From the NCBI RefSeq assembly GCF_003226565.1, contig NZ_QKOE01000006.1, positions 124,001 to 188,000 on the forward strand: a stretch of 64,000 nt of DNA, given 5' to 3'. Made by a program: the position numbers and the translations under genes. This document shows positions 1-7,828 of the stretch, piece by piece. A model generated the notes under the pieces. That model was given only the letters and a program-made list of their open reading frames with translations. It made no database searches and was not told the origin of the DNA. This DNA is from Parazoarcus communis SWub3 = DSM 12120. Lineage in GTDB: Bacteria; Pseudomonadota; Gammaproteobacteria; Burkholderiales; Rhodocyclaceae. Numbering within the stretch: the stretch's first letter is position 1; every line of letters begins with the position of its first letter.

Positions 1-344
1 CGGTAATGCAGCACCGGCAGATCAAATCCACCACCATTCCACGACACGATCTGCGGCGAATAGCGCTCGATACCGTCAAAGAAGCGCTGGATGATCTGCC
101 CTTCACCCGCGTCAGGCTCGGACAGGGAGAACACCCGGAACTGATTGGCATCACGCAGCACACAGGAAATCGTCACCACCCGCTGCAGGTGGTGCGGCAG
201 AAAATCCGAGCCATGACTGGCACGCCGCTGCTGAAAGGCGAACTCGCCCACCTCGTAGTCGGAGAGTGACGCCGGCAACTCGTGCAGCACTCGAATACCG
301 GCAATATCCGGAATGGTCTCGATGTCAAAGACAAGAATCGGCAT
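1..344 (-). CDS. predicted 3'-5' exonuclease, PolB-exonuclease-like (DEDD), 3' end outside the window
   Basis: The N-terminal 114 codons of a predicted DEDD-family 3'-5' exonuclease (the DNA_pol_B_exo2 type, related to the proofreading domain of family B polymerases). The protein opens MPILVFDIETIPD, which holds the Asp-x-Glu pair of the Exo I motif at residues 7-9. Near residue 105 it carries SWNGGGFDLPVL, typical of the Exo II motif with its Asp. The ATG shares one base with the stop codon of ydbL (TGATG), so translation is probably coupled. It is the last visible gene of the cysM-ydbH-ynbE-ydbL run. The C-terminal part, with Exo III, lies beyond position 1, so catalytic completeness cannot be judged. 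The family call is firm; the cellular role is unknown. Confidence 0.8.
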   Translation of the reverse strand, partial: MPILVFDIETIPDIAGIRVLHELPASLSDYEVGEFAFQQRRASHGSDFLPHHLQRVVTISCVLRDANQFRVFSLSEPDAGEGQIIQRFFDGIERYSPQIVSWNGGGFDLPVLHY

Positions 345-754
345 CACTTCTGCACCCAGCTGCTGCCCTGCTGCACCCACCAGCCTGGCTGCGCCCGTTG
401 CGCCCAACGTTGGGCGAAAGTGCCACGCACTTCCGATTCCCACTCCGGCCGCCCGTTGGCCCGGGCAATCTCACGATAGAGCGCACTGCGGTCAGCGTTT
501 TCTGCCGCAACCAGCGAACTGGCCTGGGCACGCTGAGCCAGGGGTACCGCCGATGCATCGCGCAGGGCCACCGAGCCATCGGCAGCCAAACCCACTGCGC
601 CAGAAGCATAAAGCGGCGCCAATTGCGCATGACGCTGCTGCATCGAACGTTTGAGCGCCGCAATGGCAGGAGAGTCGACCTCGAGATTGCCTTGAGCTGC
701 GGCACTCAGCGACAGACTGAGCAGGGCTGCACCGAGCAGAGAACGAAATTTCAT
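344..754 (-). CDS. ydbL: YdbL family periplasmic protein (DUF1318)
   Basis: A 136-residue secreted protein with a clear signal peptide (MKFRSLLGAALLSLSLSAAAQG, cleavage likely after residue 21). The C-terminal RAQPGWWVQ...WVQK resembles the RAQPGEYVKG...WLKK end of E. coli YdbL. Residues 25-60 (SMQQRHAQLAPLYASGAVG) also fit DUF1318. The start ATG overlaps the stop of the upstream small lipoprotein gene by 4 bases, and its stop overlaps the start of the downstream exonuclease gene. In enterobacteria ydbH-ynbE-ydbL form one operon tied to inner-to-outer membrane lipid transport; the same order here supports the same role. The molecular function of YdbL itself is not settled. Confidence 0.8.
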   Translation of the reverse strand: MKFRSLLGAALLSLSLSAAAQGNLEVDSPAIAALKRSMQQRHAQLAPLYASGAVGLAADGSVALRDASAVPLAQRAQASSLVAAENADRSALYREIARANGRPEWESEVRGTFAQRWAQRAQPGWWVQQGSSWVQK

Positions 755-927
755 GGCTTGCTCCCGGACGGGGACTCAGCCGCGGGTTGCGCCTCGCGCA
801 ACTGCCAGACCTCGTCGATGATGCGATCAGCGGCCTTTTCGGCCGCCGCCGCAGGAAAATAGATGTTGATCGTGACGCAGGCGCTCAGTGAAAGCGACAG
901 CGCCACCAGCAAGATGCGCAGCGACAT
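751..927 (-). CDS. small lipoprotein in the YnbE position
   Basis: A 58-residue reading frame read directly from the sequence. It starts MSLRILLVALSLSLSAC, a lipoprotein signal with lipobox L-S-A-C and the acylated Cys at residue 17. The mature part begins VTINIYFPAAAAEKAADR and is followed by a charged, Pro-rich tail. It lies between ydbH and ydbL, exactly where E. coli has ynbE, and overlaps ydbL by ATGA. E. coli YnbE, as recalled, has a different mature sequence built around TINMNVKIEHE, so this is a positional and size equivalent rather than an obvious homologue. Both carry a short beta-strand-like stretch just after the Cys, which could extend the YdbH beta-groove; that is inference. Confidence 0.75.
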   Translation of the reverse strand: MSLRILLVALSLSLSACVTINIYFPAAAAEKAADRIIDEVWQLREAQPAAESPSGSKP

Positions 928-964
928 GCCGGCTCCTTCAGGTGGGGCTCAGAAAGGGATCCGA

Positions 965-2977
965 TCAGCGCACTTCCGGGCTTGCGTTGTCTTCGATGAC
1001 ACGCTGCAAGCGCGCCAGCAGCTCACGCCAATCCACGCGGGAATTGTAGCCGATGACATTGAGCGCCGGGACGCCGCCGCCGCGCACGATCTCGAACCCA
1101 CCACCGGGACGTTCAGCCCCGATTCCACTCATCGTGCAGACATCGGCTCGCAACACACAGGAAAATGAGATCTCTCGGTAGCCGAAGGTCTCAAAAAAGC
1201 CCAGCAGACTGCGCTGGATTGCAGCCACTGCCCCCACCCCGCCCAAGGAACCGATGTTCTGTACGGCGCGCTGGCTGATTCGGCGGCGGTAGTTGCCTGG
1301 ACTACTGGCTACCCGGGCGTCAAAGGCCACCGGCCGCCAGCGCACCAGTTCAAGCCCCTGCACATCGATATCGATGAAGCCAGTGATACTGCCGAAACTG
1401 AAGGTCTCGGTCAGCTGAGCAAGATCGAGATGACGCCCCTCGATCTCGGCATGCAGATGAGAAGCCACGCCAAAAGGCTCAAGGACGCGCAGCCCCGTCA
1501 GCTGCAGGTAGCCATCGAACACCGAGATCACCAGCGCACCGTCCAGCTCCAAGGCTCCCGGCGACACCGTGAGACCCGGCATCGACGCCGCCAGCACGCC
1601 AGACATCATCGGCAGGTCGAGCGCCTCGGTCAGCAGCGGCATCGACACCGGCTCGATCACCGCCTCGCCACGCCCGCGCCAGCCTCGGTCATCACGCTGC
1701 AGCGTCAGGCGATCGAGCACCAGCGCGCCGTCAAGCAAGGGGATACGCAGCCGATCGATCGCCAGAGACTGCGGCCGGATTTCGGCATTGAGCGCAAAGC
1801 GCCCCAAGGCAAGCTTTTGCCAGCGCCCACCCTCGATCTCGAGCGCCGCATGGACCGTTGCATCCTGACGCCAGGGCAGATGACCGCTAACCGGCCCGAA
1901 TGCCAGTCCGGACCCACCATCCGCCCCCTGCAAGCTGAAGCCCGCCTGATCGAAGACTGCATCCAGCGCCTGCACGCCTCCGTGCTCGAAACGCAACCCT
2001 CCACTCACCCACCCTGCGTACCAAAGTCGCTCCCCTGCTGCAGGCGCCAGCAGGGGGGTCAGCCAACGCGGCCCTATGGTCGCCAGATCAGCCCGCACCA
2101 AAGACACTGCTGCACGATCCAGACGCCCTTCTGCCAGGTCAATCGAGGCCGACAGGGCAAGCTGCTCCACCCCCTCCAGGGCAAGCACTGCCTGAACGAC
2201 ATCAAGCCGGTCTGCCGACAATGTCCCTTCAGCGCTCACGCCAAGCCTGGCTTCGACATACACCGGATCAACGTACACCGCACCATTATGCCAATCCAGT
2301 TCGGCACGCCAATGCCAGCCACCGGCCCGCTCGTTCAGGCTCAGACTAAGATCCACGGCCAGCGCTTCTCCCGCCTGCAGTCCGTCAGCGCTGGTAAAAG
2401 CGCCATCCACAAGCTGGCCAGTAAAAACGGCCTCTTCCCCCAAAGGCCAGGACAGGCGTCCGCCGAGCGAGCCTGCAGGTGACCAGCCCTGAAGCCCGGG
2501 AAGAAGGGCGGCCAGGTGGCCGAGCGCAAGCGCCTCGACCTGAGCTTCAAGGCGCGCATCATTCAGGCCGAGCTCGATACGCCCGCCATCTGGCAGGCGT
2601 ATCGCCAATGCCACATGCTGCCCCAGCAAGTCGGCTTGCAGGTCAATACGTCCAGGCAACAGGACACGCGCGCCAGCCGTCAGGCGGCCGTCACGACACC
2701 ACAGGCGGGCACCCGACAGACCGCCGGCATCGCAATGCAACTCAACTCGACGCCAACGCTGCTCACCGACACGCAAGCGCTCAAACCGGATGGAGGGCCG
2801 AGACTCCGAGGAAAAATCCGCGCTCAGCCCCTCAAAAGACAGTGCGGGGTGTTCGAGCCGATCGACAGTCAGCACCAGACCACCCGTACCGAAGCCTGGT
2901 AGCAACAGCAACAGGAGCAGCGCGCAAGACCTCAGCCATACGCGCCCCCTGCCAGAACGCTCAGGCCGGGAAGACAC
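965..2977 (-). CDS. ydbH: YdbH family AsmA-like intermembrane lipid transport protein
   Basis: About 670 residues with the start chosen here. YdbH is one of the three AsmA-like proteins (with TamB and YhdP) implicated in phospholipid movement from inner to outer membrane. The N-terminus has a basic stretch (RPERSGRGR) and one hydrophobic anchor (SCALLLLLLLPGFG); the rest alternates short hydrophobic and polar strands, as in beta-groove proteins. The C-terminal third has typical DUF2875/YdbH features such as FGSITGFIDIDVQGLEL and RRRISQRAVQNIGSLGG. The open frame extends up to 3109, but that part lies inside cysM and looks like shadow. GTG at 2977 gives a 17-base overlap with cysM and a normal signal-anchor; CTG at 2935 is an alternative. 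The start is therefore uncertain while the family is well supported. Confidence 0.82.
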   Translation of the reverse strand: MSSRPERSGRGRVWLRSCALLLLLLLPGFGTGGLVLTVDRLEHPALSFEGLSADFSSESRPSIRFERLRVGEQRWRRVELHCDAGGLSGARLWCRDGRLTAGARVLLPGRIDLQADLLGQHVALAIRLPDGGRIELGLNDARLEAQVEALALGHLAALLPGLQGWSPAGSLGGRLSWPLGEEAVFTGQLVDGAFTSADGLQAGEALAVDLSLSLNERAGGWHWRAELDWHNGAVYVDPVYVEARLGVSAEGTLSADRLDVVQAVLALEGVEQLALSASIDLAEGRLDRAAVSLVRADLATIGPRWLTPLLAPAAGERLWYAGWVSGGLRFEHGGVQALDAVFDQAGFSLQGADGGSGLAFGPVSGHLPWRQDATVHAALEIEGGRWQKLALGRFALNAEIRPQSLAIDRLRIPLLDGALVLDRLTLQRDDRGWRGRGEAVIEPVSMPLLTEALDLPMMSGVLAASMPGLTVSPGALELDGALVISVFDGYLQLTGLRVLEPFGVASHLHAEIEGRHLDLAQLTETFSFGSITGFIDIDVQGLELVRWRPVAFDARVASSPGNYRRRISQRAVQNIGSLGGVGAVAAIQRSLLGFFETFGYREISFSCVLRADVCTMSGIGAERPGGGFEIVRGGGVPALNVIGYNSRVDWRELLARLQRVIEDNASPEVR

Positions 2978-3851
2978 CCGTCGACAGATATCGGTCGCCA
3001 CGGTCGCACACGATTGAGACGATGACCGCGTTCTCAAGCTCCTCTGCCAAGCGCAACGCAACATGCATTGCGCCTCCAGAGGAGATGCCGGCAAAGATGC
3101 CTTCTTCACGCGCCAGACGACGCGTCATCTCCTCGGCGTCAGCCTGACCGACATATTCCAACCTGTCGACACGTGGTTTTTCATAGATCTTGGGCAGATA
3201 CGCCTCAGGCCACTTCCGGATACCAGGAATCTGCGACCCGTCCTCAGGCTGGCAGCCCACGATCTGAATCGCTGGATTACGCTCCTTGAGATAACGCGAA
3301 GTGCCCATGATGGTGCCAGTGGTCCCCATCGAGCTGACAAAATGGGTAATCAAACCACCGGTCTGGTCCCACAACTCCGGCCCGGTGCCTTCGTAGTGTG
3401 CGAGCGGGTTGTCTGCATTGGCGAACTGATCAAGGATCACCCCCTTGCCCTCGTCGCGCAAACGCTCGGCAACATCACGGGCCATCTCCATGCCGCCTTC
3501 CTTGGGCGTCAGCACAAGCTCGGCACCAAAGGCTCGCATGGTCTGGCGGCGCTCGATGCTCTGATTCTCGGGCATCACCAGAATCATCCGGTAACCCCGC
3601 ATTGCCGCGGCCATGGCGAGCGCGATGCCGGTATTACCGCTGGTGGCCTCGATCAGGCAATCGCCCGGGCGGATATCACCCCGGGCCTCGGCCCTGACCA
3701 CCATCGACAAGGCCGGCCGATCCTTCACCGAACCCGCAGGATTATTCCCTTCCAGTTTGGCCAGAATGACATTGTTGCGGCCGGCATTGATGCGCTTGAG
3801 ACGCACCAGGGGCGTCTGCCCGACATAATCCTCTAGCGTCTTGAATTCCAT
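2961..3851 (-). CDS. cysM: cysteine synthase B (O-acetylserine sulfhydrylase)
   Basis: A 296-residue PLP enzyme that forms L-cysteine from O-acetylserine and sulfide or thiosulfate in the cytoplasm. Family marks: PAGSVKDRPA with the Schiff-base lysine at residue 43, EATSGNTGIA around residue 70 (substrate loop), SSMGTTGTIMG (phosphate-binding loop) and GISSGGAM near the C-terminus. The length and the KWPEAYLPKIY segment fit CysM rather than CysK. It is preceded by a 318-base gap and so probably begins a new transcript that runs on into ydbH, ynbE-like and ydbL. The 3' end overlaps the proposed ydbH start. Confidence 0.95.
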   Translation of the reverse strand: MEFKTLEDYVGQTPLVRLKRINAGRNNVILAKLEGNNPAGSVKDRPALSMVVRAEARGDIRPGDCLIEATSGNTGIALAMAAAMRGYRMILVMPENQSIERRQTMRAFGAELVLTPKEGGMEMARDVAERLRDEGKGVILDQFANADNPLAHYEGTGPELWDQTGGLITHFVSSMGTTGTIMGTSRYLKERNPAIQIVGCQPEDGSQIPGIRKWPEAYLPKIYEKPRVDRLEYVGQADAEEMTRRLAREEGIFAGISSGGAMHVALRLAEELENAVIVSIVCDRGDRYLSTGVFPA

Positions 3852-4169
3852 TTTTCACCCTCATCGGTTCAGAGATCGGCGTGGACCGGAACCCGCTCCA
3901 ACCGCTCGTGACAAAGCACACCCATCCATTGCGGCTGCCTGTCCAGGCAACTTCCAGCACGCTATCAGCATCTAGCAGTGTTCATGCCATGATGCCCCAA
4001 GCCACGCACCGGCGCACACCGCGCAATCTCCGCAAAATCCGTACAACCACGCCATCAACCCGCCCTGATGAAGAATCGTGCAGCGCCGCGATTCGCGCAA
4101 AGTCTGTGGTCGTGTGACTTTAACGACAATACAGCCCCCTGCTACCAGAACGTCAACAGGCAGGTCTGC
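3852..4169. other. gap between lapB and cysM, no gene seen
   Basis: This 318-base stretch has no convincing reading frame on either strand; the short ones lack ribosome-binding sites and family features. It holds a small perfect inverted repeat, TGCCTG-TC-CAGGCA, at 3936-3949. It probably contains the lapB transcript end and the cysM promoter, but I could not pick out a convincing -35/-10 pair or a terminator with a U-tract. Confidence 0.5.
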
Positions 4170-5345
4170 TCAAGGCGTCAGATCGAACTCCTCGGTCCTG
4201 CGTGGCGGATAGGTTTCCCAACCCCCGCAGGCAGGGCAACGCCAATGGAACTGTCGCGCCTTGAAGCCACAGGCATCACAACGATAGCGAGCAACCTTAC
4301 GGGTATGACCATGAATCAACTGCTTGATCAACTCGATGTCGCCACGCTGCTCCGGTGAGGCTGTCAACAGGGCCGCCTCCAGCAGCTTATCCAACCCGAG
4401 CAAGGTCGGGTTGCGGCGCAACTCCTCGCGCACCAGGTCGTAGGCGGCCTTCGGTCCCAGCTTGTCGATTTCCCAGTGGAACAATTCATCCAGCAGATCA
4501 AGCGAGGGATGCTGCTCCAGCCATGCATGCAGCAACTGATGCCCCTGCTCTATCAGCCCGAGACGACCGTACGCATTCATGACACGCTCGGCAACCAAGG
4601 CGAGATAGACCGGATCCTGACTTTCGATGCGCTTCCAGACCTCGAGTGCGGCCTCATCCTTACCCTGCGCAACCAGAACATCGCCCTGTATCAGACTTGC
4701 CCGTACACATCGACGATTGGTCGCCAGAGCCGCATCAACATGCTTGCCAACCTCATCAAACCGCGAATTGGCCAGTGCCTGAGCGGCAAGTTCACAATGG
4801 AAGTTCGCCACCTCGGTCCGCCAGTGCAGACTCTCGTGATCAGGCAGTGCCGCAGCAACGTCAATCGCCTTGCCCCAGTCCTTCTCCTGCTGATAGATCT
4901 CAAGAAGGTACCTCAACGCGACATCATTGGCACGGGTACCTCGCAGACGCAGGAAGACGGCCTCGGCACGATCGAGCAGGCCGGCCTTCAGGTAATCCTG
5001 CCCAAGCTCGCCAAGCGCCTGCAGTCGTTGTTCTTCGGTGATGTCCTCGCGGTCAACGAGCAGTTGATGCATGCGGATGGCGCGGTCTGTTTCACCACGT
5101 CGGCGAAACAGGCTGCCAAGCGCGAAATGCAACTCGACCGTCTGAGGATCGATACGCACCGCCTCGACGAACTCGTCGATAGCCTTGTCGGGCTGCTCGT
5201 TCAGCAGGAAGTTGAGACCATTCAGATAGGACCGGGGCAAGGCTCGCGATTCGTGAACGACCTGCCGGATGTCGATACGGGCTGCGAGCCAGCCCAGCGC
5301 AAAGAAGAGCGGCAGCGCAAGCAACCACCAGAATTCAATTTCCAT
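4170..5345 (-). CDS. lapB: LPS assembly protein LapB (YciM)
   Basis: A 391-residue inner-membrane-anchored TPR protein. In E. coli LapB works with FtsH to control LpxC turnover and so sets LPS synthesis. The N-terminus EFWWLLALPLFFALGWLA is the single membrane anchor. TPR repeats follow (for example PDKAIDEFVEAVRIDPQTVELHFALGS near residues 53-80). The C-terminus ends in a rubredoxin-like metal site with CDAC and, 17 residues after its first Cys, CPAC. Length and domain order match E. coli LapB (389 residues). It follows lapA by 5 bases, the usual lapAB pair, downstream of rpsA-ihfB. Confidence 0.95.
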   Translation of the reverse strand: MEIEFWWLLALPLFFALGWLAARIDIRQVVHESRALPRSYLNGLNFLLNEQPDKAIDEFVEAVRIDPQTVELHFALGSLFRRRGETDRAIRMHQLLVDREDITEEQRLQALGELGQDYLKAGLLDRAEAVFLRLRGTRANDVALRYLLEIYQQEKDWGKAIDVAAALPDHESLHWRTEVANFHCELAAQALANSRFDEVGKHVDAALATNRRCVRASLIQGDVLVAQGKDEAALEVWKRIESQDPVYLALVAERVMNAYGRLGLIEQGHQLLHAWLEQHPSLDLLDELFHWEIDKLGPKAAYDLVREELRRNPTLLGLDKLLEAALLTASPEQRGDIELIKQLIHGHTRKVARYRCDACGFKARQFHWRCPACGGWETYPPRRTEEFDLTP

Positions 5346-5350
5346 GGATG

Positions 5351-5656
5351 TCAGAGAGTCTCCGGCGCCTGAGCGACCGTTGCCGCCGGATGAACTTCAT
5401 CACGAGGGCGAGCGGCACGATCCAGCTGCTTGCGCAGACGGGAAATTTCCCGGCGCTGGCGCAACAAGGAGGCGAAGGTTGCCGTCACCCCGAGCAATGC
5501 ACCCGCGGCGAACGCGATCAGGATGATGAACACCAGCGGCAGCTGCCACTCGGAGCCAAAGAAGAAATACAGCTTTGCCAGATGGTCGTTCTTGACCGCA
5601 AAGCCGAACAGGAGAAAAAACAACAGGAGACGAAGTAACCACATCAAGGCGCGCAT
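5351..5656 (-). CDS. lapA: LPS assembly protein LapA domain protein (DUF1049)
   Basis: About 101 residues. Two hydrophobic segments (LLRLLLFFLLFGFAV, residues 7-21, and LPLVFIILIAFAAGALLGV, residues 40-58) are followed by a basic cytosolic coiled stretch (RQRREISRLRKQLDRA). This is the LapA/YciS layout. MRALMWLL at 5656 is taken as the start because the seven residues before it, in a longer open frame, look non-coding. The gene lies between ihfB and lapB and is 5 bases from lapB. A terminator-like hairpin separates it from ihfB, so lapAB may depend on read-through. Confidence 0.88.
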   Translation of the reverse strand: MRALMWLLRLLLFFLLFGFAVKNDHLAKLYFFFGSEWQLPLVFIILIAFAAGALLGVTATFASLLRQRREISRLRKQLDRAARPRDEVHPAATVAQAPETL

Positions 5657-5682
5657 GGCTGCATTATCTCCGAGCACATGAC

Positions 5683-5710
5683 AAAAAAGAAGGCGGCCGA
5701 GGCCGCCTTC
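5683..5710 (-). terminator. intrinsic terminator after ihfB
   Basis: A perfect 10-base inverted repeat, GAAGGCGGCC-GA-GGCCGCCTTC, at 5689-5710, followed in the minus-strand direction by six T (5688-5683). It sits between ihfB and lapA and should terminate, or attenuate, the rpsA-ihfB transcript ahead of lapAB. Confidence 0.8.
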
Positions 5711-5739
5711 CGTGATTCATTGTACCGATCGCCGCGCGG

Positions 5740-6024
5740 TCATCCGCCGATATCCACCCGTTCGCGCAACTCCTTGCCGGCCTTGAAGTGCGGAACGTAC
5801 TTTTCGGGCACGTGCACCTTGTCGCCTGACTTCGGATTGCGCCCGACACGAGGCGGACGGTAATTCAGCGCAAAACTTCCAAACCCGCGGATCTCGATGC
5901 GATCACCGCGCGCCAGCGCGTCGGTCATCGCATCGAGAATCATCTTGACCGCGAAATCGGCGTCCTTTGCAACCAGCTGCGGAAAACGCGCCGCCAGCTG
6001 GGCAATCAGCTCCGACTTGGTCAT
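5740..6024 (-). CDS. ihfB: integration host factor subunit beta
   Basis: A 94-residue DNA-bending protein of the HU/IHF family; IhfB pairs with IhfA to bend DNA at promoters, recombination sites and origins. [17 protein letters not shown] at the N-terminus and the arm motif IEIRGFGSF...[15 protein letters not shown], with the intercalating Pro in RNPKSG, identify it. Length matches E. coli IhfB (94). It lies 11 bases after rpsA, the normal rpsA-ihfB arrangement. Confidence 0.96.
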   Translation of the reverse strand: MTKSELIAQLAARFPQLVAKDADFAVKMILDAMTDALARGDRIEIRGFGSFALNYRPPRVGRNPKSGDKVHVPEKYVPHFKAGKELRERVDIGG

Positions 6025-6035
6025 GATCGGTCAGG

Positions 6036-7739
6036 TTACTGCTTCTGCTCGTTCAGCTTGGCCTTGAGCAGCGCACCCAGGTTGGTCGTGCCGGACGAGG
6101 CAGCGCTTTCCGAGGCGAGCTTGTTCATGACTTCAGACTGCTCGACCTGATCCTTGGCACGAACCGACAGGCTGATCGAACGGGTCTTACGGTCGACGTT
6201 GATGATGACCGCTTCGACTTCGTCACCTTCCTTCAGCACGGTGGTGAGGTCGTCAATGCGATGTGCGGCCGCTTCAGAAGCGCGCAGATAGCCTTCAACT
6301 TCGTCACCCAGATTGATCACCGCGCCGCGCGCTTCGACCGACTTGACCACGCCCTTCACAAGGCTGTTCTTCTCGTGAGTTGCGATGAAGTTGGTGTACG
6401 GATCACCTTCCATCTGCTTGATACCCAGCGAGATGCGCTCGCGCTCGACATCGATCGCCAGCACGATGGCCTCGACCTCATCACCCTTCTTGAAGCGGCG
6501 CACGGCTTCCTCGCCGGACTCGCTCCACGACAGGTCGGACAGGTGCACCAGACCATCGATGCCACCATCCAGACCGATGAACACGCCGAAGTCGGTGATC
6601 GACTTGATCTGACCGCGGACCTTGTCACCCTTCTTGTGGTTCAGGGCGAAATCGTCCCACGGGTTCGAGGCGCACTGCTTCATGCCCAGCGAGATACGGC
6701 GACGATCTTCGTCGATTTCGAGGATCATCACTTCGACTTCGTCGCCCAGCTGGACAACCTTGGTCGGGTGGATGTTCTTGTTGGTCCAGTCCATTTCGGA
6801 GACGTGCACCAGACCTTCGATACCTTGCTCGACTTCAACGAATGCGCCGTAGTCGGTGATGTTGGTCACCTTGCCGAACAGGCGGGTACCCTGCGGGTAA
6901 CGACGGGCAATGCCCACCCACGGATCTTCGCCCAGTTGCTTGAGGCCGAGCGAGACACGGTTCTTTTCCTGGTCGAACTTGAGCACCTTGGCTTCGATCT
7001 CGTCACCGACGTTGAGCACTTCGCTCGGGTGACGGACGCGACGCCAGGCCAGATCGGTGATGTGCAGCAGGCCATCGATACCACCCAGGTCAACAAACGC
7101 ACCGTAGTCGGTGATGTTCTTGACGATACCCTTGATGACCGTGCCTTCCTTGAGGTTGGAGAGCAGCTTTTCGCGCTCTTCACCCATCGACTCTTCCAGC
7201 ACGGCACGACGCGAAACCACCACGTTGTTGCGCTTGCGGTCGAGCTTGATGACCTTGAATTCGAATTCCTTGCCTTCGTACGGCGTGGTGTCCTTGACCG
7301 GACGCATGTCGACCAGCGAACCCGGCAGGAAGGCACGGATGCTGTTGGTCATGACGGTCAGACCACCCTTGACGCGACCCGAAACCACACCCTTGACCAG
7401 CGTGCCTTCGTTCAGTGCCTTCTCGAGATCGTTCCAGGCCGAGATACGCTTGGCCTTGTCACGCGACAGGCGGGTTTCGCCGAAGCCATCTTCCAGTGCA
7501 TCGATGGCAACGTGCACGAAATCACCGACTTCGACTTCCAGTTCGCCGCGGTCGTTACGGAATTCCTCGACGGGAACATAGCTCTCGGACTTCAGACCGG
7601 CGTTGACGACGACGAAGTTCTGATCGATGCGCACGACTTCAGCGGTGATGACTTCACCGGTGCGCATTTCCTGAAGGGCAAGGCTTTCTTCGAACAGCGC
7701 GGCAAAGCTTTCTTCGAAGGAGGGGGTGGCAGTGGACAT
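6036..7739 (-). CDS. rpsA: 30S ribosomal protein S1
   Basis: 567 residues with six S1 RNA-binding repeats. The repeats are recognised by recurring motifs such as [39 protein letters not shown] and [21 protein letters not shown]1 brings mRNA to the 30S subunit in initiation. The start is [19 protein letters not shown] at 7739; a 12-residue upstream extension in the open frame is not typical. It follows aroA/cmk, as cmk-rpsA does in most proteobacteria, with an 89-base gap that carries a CCGGGCA-ACCC-TGCCCGG hairpin at 7799-7816. That hairpin could be part of the S1 leader. Confidence 0.97.
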   Translation of the reverse strand: MSTATPSFEESFAALFEESLALQEMRTGEVITAEVVRIDQNFVVVNAGLKSESYVPVEEFRNDRGELEVEVGDFVHVAIDALEDGFGETRLSRDKAKRISAWNDLEKALNEGTLVKGVVSGRVKGGLTVMTNSIRAFLPGSLVDMRPVKDTTPYEGKEFEFKVIKLDRKRNNVVVSRRAVLEESMGEEREKLLSNLKEGTVIKGIVKNITDYGAFVDLGGIDGLLHITDLAWRRVRHPSEVLNVGDEIEAKVLKFDQEKNRVSLGLKQLGEDPWVGIARRYPQGTRLFGKVTNITDYGAFVEVEQGIEGLVHVSEMDWTNKNIHPTKVVQLGDEVEVMILEIDEDRRRISLGMKQCASNPWDDFALNHKKGDKVRGQIKSITDFGVFIGLDGGIDGLVHLSDLSWSESGEEAVRRFKKGDEVEAIVLAIDVERERISLGIKQMEGDPYTNFIATHEKNSLVKGVVKSVEARGAVINLGDEVEGYLRASEAAAHRIDDLTTVLKEGDEVEAVIINVDRKTRSISLSVRAKDQVEQSEVMNKLASESAASSGTTNLGALLKAKLNEQKQ

Positions 7740-7828
7740 AAAGGGGAAAAATCCGGGACCGGCGTGCGACGGCAAGCAAAAAGGTTAAGGGACACGAACC
7801 GGGCAACCCTGCCCGGACGCGGTGGAAC

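Noticed and set aside
2978-3109. Upstream extension of the ydbH frame to an ATG at 3109
   Set aside because: It lies within the cysM C-terminus and is not hydrophobic or conserved-looking; the GTG at 2977 gives a proper signal-anchor.
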